Assembly: GCA_013178415.1 (NCBI GenBank)
Contig: JABLXA010000010.1
Location: forward strand, 1-64,000
DNA from: Bacillota bacterium
GTDB lineage: Bacteria; Bacillota; SHA-98; Ch115
Length of the DNA: 64,000 nt
Reading direction: 5' to 3'
Made by a program: the position numbers and the translations under genes
In this document: positions 55,522-64,000 of the stretch, piece by piece
Position numbering within the stretch: the stretch's first letter is position 1
How the letters are laid out: each line of letters begins with the position of its first letter
Notes under the pieces: generated by a model
Databases searched by the model: none
The model's input: only the letters and a program-made list of their open reading frames with translations
What the model was told of the DNA's origin: nothing

Positions 55522-58377
55522 ATGACACAGCATCAGAGAAAGCTCATCGAAGTCGCTCTCCCGTTGCCGGAAATCAACGACGCGTCAGCGTACGATAAGA
55601 TGCCCGGCATCGGGCCGCATCCAAAGGGGATTCATCACTGGTGGGCGCGCCTTCCTCTTCCCACTGCCCGCGCTATCCTGTTTGCCTCGGTGGTCGATGA
55701 CCCGAGCGCGCATCCAGATAGGTTCGCCACGGAGGAGGCGCAGAATGCCGAACGGGAGCGGCTGTTCGGGATCATCCGCCGGATGATGCAGAAGCAATTG
55801 CACCGCCATCCAGAGGTCTACGCTGAAGCACGGGCTGAGATGCTGAAGCACTGCGGAGGGCGCCTTCCCGCGATTCTCGACCCGTTTGCCGGTGGTGGTT
55901 CTATCCCTCTTGAAGCGGCTCGGCTTGGCTTTAAGGCGTACGCGGGCGACCTTAACCCGATCGCGGTGCTGTTGAATAAGTGTAACCTTGAGCTTGTGCC
56001 CCGGTGGGCCGGCAGACCTCCGGTAAACCCCGAGGATAGGCAAAAAATCGGCGGAACAGACTCTTGGCCTGGAGCCTCAGGACTAGCGGCTGACGTGCGC
56101 TACTATGGGCGTGTCGTCCTGGGGCGGGCGCGGGAGAAGATCGGGCATCTCTACCCACCGGTGAAGGTGACCAAGGAGATGGCGGAAGACCGGCCCGATT
56201 TGAAGCCCTATGTCGGGAAAGAGTTGCCCGTCATCGCATGGATCTGGGCGCGCACCGTGGCTAGTCCGAACCCGGCCGCTCGGAGAGCGCACGTTCCGCT
56301 GCTAAGTACCTTTTGGCTTTCGAGTAAGAAGGGGAGCGAGGCTTGGCTCGAGCCCATCGTGGACCGGACAACCGGTATCTGGCGCTTTGCGGTGCGCATC
56401 GGCCCCCCCAAAGACCGTGCGGCGGTGAAGGCGGGGACGAAGAGCGGCACGGGTGGGTTTCGGTGCTTGGTTTCGGACTCGCCCATTCCCTTCGACTACA
56501 TCCGTGCCGAAGGGGAACGGCGGCGACTCGGCTTCGCGATGGTCGCCATTGTTGCACAGCTTCCACGGGGTCGGGCTTATCTGCCAGTGAGCGACGAACA
56601 GGTAAAAGCAGCCGCATCTGTGTCGCCGTCTGACTTCCCCGACAGCGACCTGCCGGCGGAAGCCTTGGGTTTTCGTATCCAGAACTACGGCATCACGAAG
56701 CACTGGCAGATGTTCACCCCCCGCCAGCTCACCGCGGTGGTGACGCTCTCGGACCTGGTGAAGGCGATCCGAGAGGATGTGCGGCGGGATGCAGGCGCCG
56801 CGGGACTTTCAGACGAGGACGCGGAGGCTTACGCTGCCATGGTGGTGACATTTCTGGCGCTGAATCTGAATCGCTGCGCGGACCTCGGCAACTCGCTTTG
56901 CACATGGAATCACTGTGACCAAGTGCTGCGAAATCTCTTCAAGCGTCAGGCAATCCCGATGGTGTGGGACTTCGCTGAAGCAAACATCCTGGAAGGTGTT
57001 GTCGGCGGCTGGTCAACCTGCATTGAACGAACAGCAAGATCCATCGAAACGATGTCCACACGTCGGGCAGGCCACGCCCGCCAGATTGACGCGGCGAGTC
57101 CTTGGAACGGACTCAGAAACGTCCTCGTCAGTACCGATCCGCCCTACTACGACAACATCGGCTACGCCGCCTTAAGTGACTTCTTCTATGTCTGGCTGCG
57201 ACGCACGGTAGGTGATCTCTACCCTGATCTTTTCAAGACGATCCTCGTGCCCAAGGAGCCAGAGCTGGTCGCCGCTCCGGAACGCTTCAGTGGCGATAAA
57301 TACAAAGCCAAGGAACACTTTGAATCCGGCTTTCGCAAAGCTTTTGTCGCGTTGCGCGAGAAAATGGACCCGCGGTTTCCGTTGACGGTTTACTACGCCT
57401 TCAAGCAGGATGACGAGGAAAGCGGTGCGGGCGAGGAAGAGGCGGACGCAAGCAACGGCTTAACGATCGACCGCACCACCGGGTGGGAAACGATGCTGGA
57501 ATCTCTCATCGGCACCGGTTTTCAAATCACGGCTACTTGGCCGGTGCGCGCGTCGCAGGCATGGCGGATGCGAGCTATGAGGTCGAATGCCCTCGCCTCC
57601 TACAGCGTGTTCGCCTGCCGACCCCGGCCGGCAGATGCCCCGCAGACCGACCGGCGTTCGTTTGTGGCGGAACTAAAGCGGGAGCTCCCGGCGGCGCTGC
57701 GCCGCCTCCGGCAGGGCAACATCGCCCCGGTGGACTTTGCCCAGGCCGCCATCGGCCCGGGCATGGCGATCTACTCACGGTATCGCCGCATTCTGGAGTC
57801 GAGCGGGAGACCTATGACCGTACGCACGGCGCTCGCCCTCATTAACCAGACCTTGACTGAGGTGCTGTCGGAGCAGGAGGATGAGTTTGACGCCGATACC
57901 CGCTGGGCGCTGGCTTGGTTCGAGCAGTTGGGTTTTGCTGAGGGTGAATTCGGTGTGGCTGAGACGCTTTCCAAGGCCAAAAACACCAGTGTCAGCGGCA
58001 TGGTTCAGGCGGGGATCCTCTCGTCGAAGGGCGGCAAGGTGCGTCTGCTGCGTCCCGACGAATTGCCCAAGGAGTGGGATCCAGTTGCTGACCTGCGTTT
58101 GACGGTGTGGGAAATGGTGCATCACCTGATTCGCGCGTTGGAGGCGGGCGGTGAGGGCGCGGCTGCGGAGTTGGTGCGTAAGTTCGGCTCTAAGGCCGAG
58201 ATGGCCCGTGATCTGGCCTACCGGCTTTACACTATATGCGAGCGCAAGAAGCGAGCCCAGGAGGCGCTTTCCTATAACGGCCTCGTTCAGAGTTGGCCGG
58301 AGATCACACGGCTGGCGCGCGAGGGCAGTGAGTCCGGACAAGCACAAAGATCATTGTTCGAAGAGAGTGGGGAATAA
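55522..58377 (+). CDS. DUF1156-type DNA methyltransferase
   Basis: 951 residues from ATG 55522, with AAGGAG 10 bases upstream. The N-terminal DUF1156 region reads KLIEVALPLPEIN and HPKGIHHWWARLPLPTARAI. Motif I is ILDPFAGGGSIPLEAARLG (about 119-137), and motif IV is STDPPYYDNIGYAAL (about 536-550), DPPY being typical of N6-adenine or N4-cytosine transferases. These two motifs are more than 400 residues apart with a large helical insert. The target base and site cannot be predicted. In antiviral clusters this type marks host DNA while the partner ATPase and helicase act on unmarked DNA. Three bases separate it from the DUF499 gene. Confidence 0.9.
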   Translation: MTQHQRKLIEVALPLPEINDASAYDKMPGIGPHPKGIHHWWARLPLPTARAILFASVVDDPSAHPDRFATEEAQNAERERLFGIIRRMMQKQLHRHPEVYAEARAEMLKHCGGRLPAILDPFAGGGSIPLEAARLGFKAYAGDLNPIAVLLNKCNLELVPRWAGRPPVNPEDRQKIGGTDSWPGASGLAADVRYYGRVVLGRAREKIGHLYPPVKVTKEMAEDRPDLKPYVGKELPVIAWIWARTVASPNPAARRAHVPLLSTFWLSSKKGSEAWLEPIVDRTTGIWRFAVRIGPPKDRAAVKAGTKSGTGGFRCLVSDSPIPFDYIRAEGERRRLGFAMVAIVAQLPRGRAYLPVSDEQVKAAASVSPSDFPDSDLPAEALGFRIQNYGITKHWQMFTPRQLTAVVTLSDLVKAIREDVRRDAGAAGLSDEDAEAYAAMVVTFLALNLNRCADLGNSLCTWNHCDQVLRNLFKRQAIPMVWDFAEANILEGVVGGWSTCIERTARSIETMSTRRAGHARQIDAASPWNGLRNVLVSTDPPYYDNIGYAALSDFFYVWLRRTVGDLYPDLFKTILVPKEPELVAAPERFSGDKYKAKEHFESGFRKAFVALREKMDPRFPLTVYYAFKQDDEESGAGEEEADASNGLTIDRTTGWETMLESLIGTGFQITATWPVRASQAWRMRAMRSNALASYSVFACRPRPADAPQTDRRSFVAELKRELPAALRRLRQGNIAPVDFAQAAIGPGMAIYSRYRRILESSGRPMTVRTALALINQTLTEVLSEQEDEFDADTRWALAWFEQLGFAEGEFGVAETLSKAKNTSVSGMVQAGILSSKGGKVRLLRPDELPKEWDPVADLRLTVWEMVHHLIRALEAGGEGAAAELVRKFGSKAEMARDLAYRLYTICERKKRAQEALSYNGLVQSWPEITRLAREGSESGQAQRSLFEESGE

Positions 58378-58380
58378 GAA

Positions 58381-61300
58381 ATGGCGATCACCAATTACGA
58401 ACGCGTCGGCAAGGCGCTGGAGCTGCTTAAGGATGGGCTCGCGCCGTTTGTCGAGCGCGAACTCAAATCGCAATACGGTAAGTACTGGATTACAGAGGTG
58501 ACTGCTAACTGGCCCAATGATGTGTTGTGGACCGGCGATGGCGAGCAACCTCATTTAGACTCCGCCGCGCTGCTACGGCTCATGTGGGAGCAGTGGAACG
58601 ACGTCTTCCGCAAAACCCTGGGCCAGGCTGAACGCAGTCTGGTAAGTGAATTGCATCAGGTTCGCAACAAGTGGGCGCATCAGGAACGGTTTTCCAGTGA
58701 TGACGCCTATCGTGCCCTCGACTCTGCCAGCAGACTTCTGACAGCTATTTCCGCTTCGCAGGCTGCAGATCTTGAGAAGATGAAGATGGAGCTGCTCCGT
58801 GTGCGCTTTGATGAACAGGTACGCACCGAGCAGCGTAGGAGCGCGGGTACGGCTATTCAGGGTGTAGCGACGGGGAATCTAAAACCCTGGCGTGAAGTGG
58901 TTACCCCGCATCGGGACGTGGCCAGCGGACGTTACCAGCAAGCTGAATTCGCGGCCGACCTTTGGCAAGTTTATTTGGGTGAGGGCAGTGACGAATATAG
59001 AAACCCGGTGGAGTTCTATCGGCGGACCTATCTCACAGAGAGTCTCAAACGCCTGTTGGTGCAGGGCGTGCAGCGACTGACAGGCGAAGGTGGCGACCCC
59101 GTGGTTCAACTACAGACAAATTTCGGCGGTGGCAAGACCCACGCCATGCTAGCGCTTTATCACCTTTTCTCTGACACTCAGCCCCATGAGCTGATGGGCA
59201 TCGACGGCGTACTACGAGATGCCGGTGTAGACAAACTGCCGGCAGCCCGACGAGTGGTGCTGGTTGGAAATAAGATTTCACCCGGAAATCCGGTGACCAA
59301 GCCCGATGGGACGGTTGTGCGAACGCTGTGGGGCGAGCTGGCATGGCAGCTCGGGGGGAAAGAAGCCTTTGACCGGGTGCGGGCCGACGATGAGAATGCA
59401 ACAAGCCCCGGGGATGTGCTACGCGAGCTGTTCAATCGGTATAGGCCTTGCCTGATACTAATTGACGAGTGGGTGGCCTATGCTCGGCAGCTTCATGACC
59501 AAAGCGATTTACCGGCGGGCAGTTTTGAAACGCAGTTCACTTTCGCGCAAGTCCTAACGGAGTCGGCCAAATCGGCAAAACAGTGCCTGCTCGTGATCAG
59601 CCTTCCTGCATCGGATACTGCAGGGTCGCCCCACATACAGGCTGATGACGTGGAAGTCGGTGGGCATCGCGGCAGGGAGGCGCTGGATCGTCTGCGCAAT
59701 GTAGTCGGACGCGTGGAGTCATCATGGCGTCCAGCCAGCCGTGAAGAGGGCTTTGAGATTGTCCGTAGGCGCCTGTTTGAACCGCTGGTAACGCAGGAGC
59801 AGTTTGTGGCACGGGACACGGTGGCCCGCGCATTCCACGACCTTTATGAAACACAGCATCAGGAGTTTCCGCTCGAATGCCGCGGGGCGGAATATGAGCA
59901 GTGGCTCAAGGCGGCCTACCCGATCCACCCGGAGGTATTCACCAGGCTTTATGATGATTGGTCGACACTGCTGAAATTCCAGCGCACCCGGGGCGTTCTA
60001 CGCCTCATGGCTGCGGTGATTCATAGCTTGTGGGAAAAGGGCGATCGCAATCCACTGATTCTGCCGGCGAGTATTCCCATTGATGACCCCCGCGTCCAAT
60101 TTGAACTCACCCGCTACCTTTCGGACAACTGGGTCCCGGTGATCGAGAAAGACGTGGATGGGCCAAATTCCCTTCCCCTTCACCTGGATGGTGAACTGCC
60201 GAACCTAGGCAAATTCTCTGCCTGCCGCCGCGCTGCGCGGACGATCTACCTGGGGTCAGCCCCGACGGCTACGGCTGCAAATCGCGGAATCGAGGACAGG
60301 CGCGTTAAGCTGGGCTGCGTTATGCCAGGCGAAACGCCAGCCGTGTTTGGCGATGCATTGCGCCGCCTTGCAGCCTCGGCCACTTACCTTTACCAGGATG
60401 GTCCCCGCTACTGGTATTCAACCCAGCCCACCGTGACTAAACTGGCCGACGACCGGGCCGAGCAACTCAAACGCAATCCCGATGCTGTCAAGCAAGCACT
60501 CGATAAGCGCTTGCGCGCCGACGCGCGCGAAAAAGGCGACTTCGGCAGAATCCATCCTCTCCCTCAGTCTCCTCAGGACGTTCCGGATGATTTGGATGCC
60601 CGGCTGGTGGTTCTCGGAATCGATCACCCATACAGCAAGGAGCCTGATAGCCCCGCAGAAGTCGCAGCCAGGGAGATCCTGGAATCGCGCGGGACTTCGC
60701 CCCGCCTTTACCGCAATACGCTTGCCTTCCTCGCCGTGGATAGGACTCGGCTACAGGACCTGGACGAGGCGGTTCGCCGATTTTTGGCCTGGGAATCGAT
60801 TCTGGCGGAGAAGGAGATCCTCGACCTTTCGCCTCACCAGGTGAAGCAGGCCGAGACCCAGAGGGATATTGCGGACAGCACGGTGGCCGCGCGCATCCCC
60901 GAGGCCTATCAATGGTTGCTGGTCCCTGTTCAGGATTCCCCGCAGCCGGAGGTAAAATGGCAGGCTCTCCGCCTCTCCGGCCAGGAGCCTTTGGCTGTGC
61001 GAGCCAGCAAGAGACTACGCAACGAAGAGCTTCTGGTGACCAGTTTTGCTCCTACACGCTTGCGGATGGAACTAGACCGCGTGCCGCTGTGGCGAGGTGA
61101 TCACGTCGCTATTGGGCAGCTTGTGGAGGACTTCGCACGCTACAACTATTTACCCCGGCTTAGGGGTCCAGAGGTCTTACTCGCTGCCATACGCGACGGG
61201 CTAGCCCTCTTGACCTGGGAGATAGATTCTTTTGCCTACGCTGATAGCTACGATGAAGCAGTGGGCCGCTATCGTGGGTTGCGTTACGCGCAGCAGGTAC

Positions 61301-61728
61301 CCACCGTGGGCTCTGATGCATCAGGGTTGATCGTAAAGCCCGAAGTGGCACTCAGACAGATCGAGGCGACGATGGCGCCATCACCCCAACCCAAGCCGCC
61401 GGGGGGCCCGAACGGTGGTCCAAAGGTACCGACGCCGCCAGGGCCGCAGCCCGGCCCGGGTGCGCCGCCCCCTGGTTCGCCTGATCCGGTTCTCTTGAAG
61501 CGCTTCCATGGTACCGTGTTACTCGATCCAGAGCGCGTCGGCCGTGATGCCAGCGTGGTTGCTGACGAGGTTATCGCCCACCTTGTTGGGCTGGTGGGTG
61601 CAAAGGTGAAGGTAACCTTGGAGATCGAAGCGGAAATCCCTTCAGGCGCTCCTGAACAGGTTGTGCGGACTATCACGGAAAACAGCCGGACGCTTAAGTT
61701 CGACGGCCATGGGTTTGAGCGGGAGTAG
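58381..61728 (+). CDS. Swt1-type HEPN domain fused to DUF499 P-loop ATPase
   Basis: 1115 residues. Residues 1-125 resemble the Swt1 HEPN domain (VGKALELLKDGLAPFVEREL) and carry R95-NKWA-H100, an Rx4H motif expected in active HEPN ribonucleases. The DUF499 ATPase has VVQLQTNFGGGKTHAMLALY (Walker A, 241-260) and CLILIDEWVAYARQ (Walker B, 357-370). A Pro/Gly-rich linker at about 1000-1040 leads to a small C-terminal domain. DUF499 is distantly related to the BrxC/PglY-type ATPases of BREX. The gene is three bases behind the methyltransferase and is the last of the cluster. It may couple ATP use on invading DNA to RNA cleavage. Confidence 0.88.
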   Translation: MAITNYERVGKALELLKDGLAPFVERELKSQYGKYWITEVTANWPNDVLWTGDGEQPHLDSAALLRLMWEQWNDVFRKTLGQAERSLVSELHQVRNKWAHQERFSSDDAYRALDSASRLLTAISASQAADLEKMKMELLRVRFDEQVRTEQRRSAGTAIQGVATGNLKPWREVVTPHRDVASGRYQQAEFAADLWQVYLGEGSDEYRNPVEFYRRTYLTESLKRLLVQGVQRLTGEGGDPVVQLQTNFGGGKTHAMLALYHLFSDTQPHELMGIDGVLRDAGVDKLPAARRVVLVGNKISPGNPVTKPDGTVVRTLWGELAWQLGGKEAFDRVRADDENATSPGDVLRELFNRYRPCLILIDEWVAYARQLHDQSDLPAGSFETQFTFAQVLTESAKSAKQCLLVISLPASDTAGSPHIQADDVEVGGHRGREALDRLRNVVGRVESSWRPASREEGFEIVRRRLFEPLVTQEQFVARDTVARAFHDLYETQHQEFPLECRGAEYEQWLKAAYPIHPEVFTRLYDDWSTLLKFQRTRGVLRLMAAVIHSLWEKGDRNPLILPASIPIDDPRVQFELTRYLSDNWVPVIEKDVDGPNSLPLHLDGELPNLGKFSACRRAARTIYLGSAPTATAANRGIEDRRVKLGCVMPGETPAVFGDALRRLAASATYLYQDGPRYWYSTQPTVTKLADDRAEQLKRNPDAVKQALDKRLRADAREKGDFGRIHPLPQSPQDVPDDLDARLVVLGIDHPYSKEPDSPAEVAAREILESRGTSPRLYRNTLAFLAVDRTRLQDLDEAVRRFLAWESILAEKEILDLSPHQVKQAETQRDIADSTVAARIPEAYQWLLVPVQDSPQPEVKWQALRLSGQEPLAVRASKRLRNEELLVTSFAPTRLRMELDRVPLWRGDHVAIGQLVEDFARYNYLPRLRGPEVLLAAIRDGLALLTWEIDSFAYADSYDEAVGRYRGLRYAQQVPTVGSDASGLIVKPEVALRQIEATMAPSPQPKPPGGPNGGPKVPTPPGPQPGPGAPPPGSPDPVLLKRFHGTVLLDPERVGRDASVVADEVIAHLVGLVGAKVKVTLEIEAEIPSGAPEQVVRTITENSRTLKFDGHGFERE

Positions 61729-61851
61729 CTGTTCCCCGTTCCCCTGCCAGACCCGCGTTGGGGGTTGGTGTCGTTACCGGTGTAATATCACGTTGGAGTA
61801 GAGGAAGCCAGCCAAGGCATAAGAGGGGCATAGAATAGGAGAGTAGGACAC

Positions 61852-62430
61852 ATGAAACAAAAGGCATTTGCGCTTTGCGGCATCTTTGCCGTAGCGCTGT
61901 ATGTGGCGGCAGTAATTATTGGAGGCATAGTCACGCCCGGCTATAGTCACATAGCGAACGCAGTGAGCGAGTTGATAGCTTCAGGCGCGCCGGCAAAGGC
62001 TGTCCTTGATTCGCTTTTCATTGGATATAACCTGCTTCTCGTGGCATTTGCGGCGGGTTTCTGGAAGGGGGCCGGGGGAAAAGGCCAAAAGGCTGCGCGC
62101 CTTGCCGCCATATTCATCTGGGTCGCTGGGATACTTGGGGTGCTTATGGCCCAGCCATTCCCAATGGACCAGAGAAATACGCCCGCGACATTCGCTGGGA
62201 TCATGCACATAGCGGCAGCCGGGCTATGTTTTTTATCCACCATGCTGGCAGTCCTGTTTGCCGGGATATCCTTTGGTAAGGCTCCAGAGGGAAGGAGTTA
62301 TGCATTCTATTCATATATAACGCTCGCCATTATTTTTGTGACCGGCGGGCTTGCGGCAGCCAGCGCTGGGATGGGCTCGGCATTAATGGGGTTTGCAGAA
62401 AGAGCCACGATAGGCGCATTTTTGCAATGA
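61852..62430 (+). CDS. DUF998 membrane protein, shortened by an in-frame TGA
   Basis: 192 residues with about six membrane helices. VIIGGIVTPGYSHIANAVSE and QPFPMDQRNTPATFAGIMH are typical DUF998 blocks. It ends ERATIGAFLQ then TGA. The same frame then continues VSFVALRWLSDLARF to a stop near 62507, which resembles the usual last helix (FLQW...). A single TGG-to-TGA change would explain it. The protein lacks part of its final helix and may be non-functional. Function of the family is unknown. Confidence 0.75.
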   Translation: MKQKAFALCGIFAVALYVAAVIIGGIVTPGYSHIANAVSELIASGAPAKAVLDSLFIGYNLLLVAFAAGFWKGAGGKGQKAARLAAIFIWVAGILGVLMAQPFPMDQRNTPATFAGIMHIAAAGLCFLSTMLAVLFAGISFGKAPEGRSYAFYSYITLAIIFVTGGLAAASAGMGSALMGFAERATIGAFLQ

Positions 62431-63156
62431 GTTTCCTTTGTCGCGCTTCGGTGGCTATCCGACCTAGCTAGGTTTACCGGATCCGGCCGGTTCCGGTTAG
62501 TCCGATAGGTAAATGCGCAATTAGCCCTATGCCTAGCCCGGTGCCTGAACGCAGTGAGAATCCCCATCCGATGGATATCAGGATGGGCTTGCTATACATA
62601 GTATGATGGGATTGGCTGTAATAACCTGATGGGGATATAGAGGGCTCTTCTTCGGACCGCCTTTGGTCCGGCTTGCGCACAGGCGCTATGAAGATGCGAA
62701 GATGCATTGTGCCCGCGCGCCGAAAACACTCTAGCCCGTTCAGCATACCGCATCCGGCTGTGAATTCGGCGTGCCAATGGTTCATCCACCTGGGGTCGGA
62801 TATCACTGCTTCTAAAAATTGGGCCTCCACTAGCCTTGCGGTCTCCACATCTTCAAAGGATTTTCTTTCCATAACATGGTATCAGTGACAGGCTGAATAT
62901 CCAACACTGAAAAGGATACCTCCGATTCGTAGAGGAATCGAAGGTGTTATTCGCTGGGGAGTAGATCAATTCTTGCTCGGCGCTACTAGATCATTTTATC
63001 ACCGGTGCTGACACATACCCTATTGACGAGGCGATATTCATGTCCTATCCTTAGTTATATGAGTTCCCGCGGGACTTTTCCCTCTGGCTAAGGCCGCTAT
63101 TAAGTGGTTATACGGAAGACCTGCAACCTTTGCGAACTGCGGTGGGGTTCTGATTA
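62431..63156. other. Long region without an assignable gene
   Basis: The beginning holds the lost tail of the DUF998 gene. A minus-strand frame (62872-62474) starts MERKSFEDVETARLVEAQFL and later reads EFTAGCGMLNGLE, which looks protein-like for about 50 codons and then loses coherence; I do not recognise it. 62900-63156 shows nothing. Confidence 0.4.
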
Positions 63157-63360
63157 TCATGGTTGTTCGATCCAGAGATAATTTTTGTATTGTTCCTCGG
63201 CCTTCATGTGTCTCAGCATTCCTTTCAAGGCCAGCTCAACTATTTCCTGAGCTTCGCGGACTACGTCCGAATAATCTTCCTCCGCAAATAGCACATCAAG
63301 AGCCTTAAGGCGTTTCTCGGCCTTGATCAGGTAGCTTCCGCCGAGAGTCAGGCCAGTCAT
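63157..63360 (-). pseudogene. HEPN-domain fragment (HepT-like)
   Basis: 67 codons: GGSYLIKAEKRLKALDVLFA and EAQEIVELALKGMLRHM are the first helices of a HEPN protein. It ends early at YLWIEQP and lacks the Rx4-6H motif, being half the normal length of about 130. It overlaps the nucleotidyltransferase gene by four bases, the normal order of an MNT-HEPN pair. Confidence 0.65.
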
Positions 63361-63848
63361 AGGTCGATTATCTCCCCCCTTCTGAAATCAGGTTTTAGGT
63401 CCCAATACCAGGCTCCTTTCCACTTTACCTTTTTCGCACCCAGCGCCTGAAGCTTCCTTTTTAGTTCATCCAGGTAGTCCGCGAAAAAGCCATTCCTATC
63501 ATAGAGAATCCTTGCATCTTCAATCATGTCCAAGAACAGAAGACTTCCCGACTTTACCTCATGCGGGGTTTTGATCGCAGGCGAGAGTTCGGGCGTTATT
63601 CCGCGCTTCTTCATGTCATTGAGAACATCACTCAGGGACTCCTCCAGCTGAGAGAATTCCTCCATACGTTTCAATCTGCCCTCCGGGAGGGGGGATGCCA
63701 CGACTAGCAAATCCACGTCCGAATCAGGCCGCGGGACTCCACGTCCCACTGAGCCATAGACCGCCAGGGTGATCAGGCGTTCTCCATAGAGCTCCAACGC
63801 TCTTTCTTTGATCGCTTAAAGCAAGCCGTTGAGGAATTCCATCAACAT
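63357..63848 (-). pseudogene. MNT nucleotidyltransferase with stop at codon 11
   Basis: From ATG 63848 behind GAGAGGAG the frame reads MLMEFLNGLL, then TAA (63818-63816), then AIKERALELYGERLITLAVY. GSVGRGVPRPDSDVDLLVV with the GSx...DxD motif follows, and the frame ends at 63357. The part before the stop fits the family's N-terminal helix, so the TAA looks like a nonsense change. Translation could restart at TTG 63797, giving a 146-residue protein with the catalytic motif kept. Its HEPN partner is truncated, so the module is probably dead. Confidence 0.65.
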
Positions 63849-64000
63849 GGAAATCGCTCCTCTCCCGAATATCTTTCTGCACAAAGAGCAAGATCTCCTC
63901 CCAAATATCATGTCCGAGATCCCTGCCAATGATGATCCACGTTCCGCGCGTCACTTTAGGTCTCTGGACTCATAAAGAACCCGCCCGGTATGGATAATCC
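63849..64000. other. Right edge, short minus-strand frame
   Basis: A minus-strand frame from 63954 starts MTRGTWIIIGRDLGHDIWEE and runs on in a frame different from the nucleotidyltransferase. It has no recognisable family and may be chance or the end of a gene outside the window. Confidence 0.25.

Noticed and set aside
49931-61728. Standard DISARM or BREX locus
   Set aside because: DrmA, DrmB, DrmC, PglZ, BrxA and BrxL counterparts are absent; only the helicase, methyltransferase and ATPase types overlap.
62428-62430. TGA read as Trp or Sec in the DUF998 gene
   Set aside because: Other genes end normally with TGA and contain TGG for Trp, and no SECIS-like hairpin was recognised; a simple nonsense change is more likely.

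Overview
The window looks like chromosomal DNA from an anaerobic, probably thermophilic member of the Bacillota (Clostridia/Limnochordia-like). The reasons are a single-chain pyruvate:ferredoxin oxidoreductase, a glutamate-dehydrogenase-type gene, a heterodimeric multidrug ABC exporter under an AbrB-type regulator, strong Shine-Dalgarno sequences with frequent GTG/TTG starts, sigma-A-like promoters, and many VapBC and HEPN/MNT modules. This assignment is inference; there is no rRNA or marker gene here to confirm it. No tRNA, rRNA, CRISPR array, transposase or integrase was recognised.

Region 1 (1-25.9 kb) is mostly intact core or metabolic sequence. It holds the 3' end of a Glu/Leu/Phe/Val dehydrogenase, an APC permease with a terminator, and a metallophosphoesterase / nucleotidyltransferase / PHP phosphoesterase run. 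These are followed by a TM1367-like cyclophilin-fold protein, an isochorismatase-family hydrolase, an RlmD-type rRNA methyltransferase with an acyl-CoA thioesterase, and an ABC-class ATPase. Next come an alpha/beta hydrolase, a Fic protein, an HhH-GPD glycosylase, an SDR enzyme and an SGNH hydrolase. A DUF433/DUF5615 toxin-antitoxin pair, PFOR with a recognisable promoter, a VapBC pair and the abrB-ABC-ABC exporter operon close the region.

Region 2 (25.9-28.9 kb) holds a phased array of palindromes. It is followed by a compact three-gene unit: a radical SAM/SPASM protein with a PqqD-like N-terminus, a 30-residue peptide gene joined to it by an ATGA overlap, and an acidic protein of unknown function. 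It has the architecture of a peptide-maturation (RiPP) locus and is one of two candidates for an undescribed system.

Region 3 (28.9-49.9 kb) is a decaying accessory island. It contains three VapBC pairs, an intact MNT/HEPN pair, and two close AAA-ATPase/nuclease paralogues 15 kb apart with matching extended -10 promoters. It also has an S41 protease, an ABC-2 exporter, an SDR enzyme, a CPBP protease and a methyltransferase. Many gene remnants lie between them: YbjQ, a LolA-like/FtsX/ABC cluster, a DEAD helicase, XRE-ImmA, PflX, an AAA-ATPase-like/DUF1703 relic, an SDR and a Doc toxin.

Region 4 (49.9-61.7 kb) is a tight four-gene cluster: SNF2 helicase-DUF3883, AlbA_2/HATPase protein, DUF1156 DNA methyltransferase, and Swt1-HEPN/DUF499 ATPase. 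It reads as a DNA-modification-linked antiviral system, the second strong candidate. An 11-bp iterated repeat precedes the methyltransferase gene.

Region 5 (61.8-64 kb) holds a DUF998 membrane protein cut short by a stop codon, unassigned sequence, and a damaged MNT/HEPN pair.
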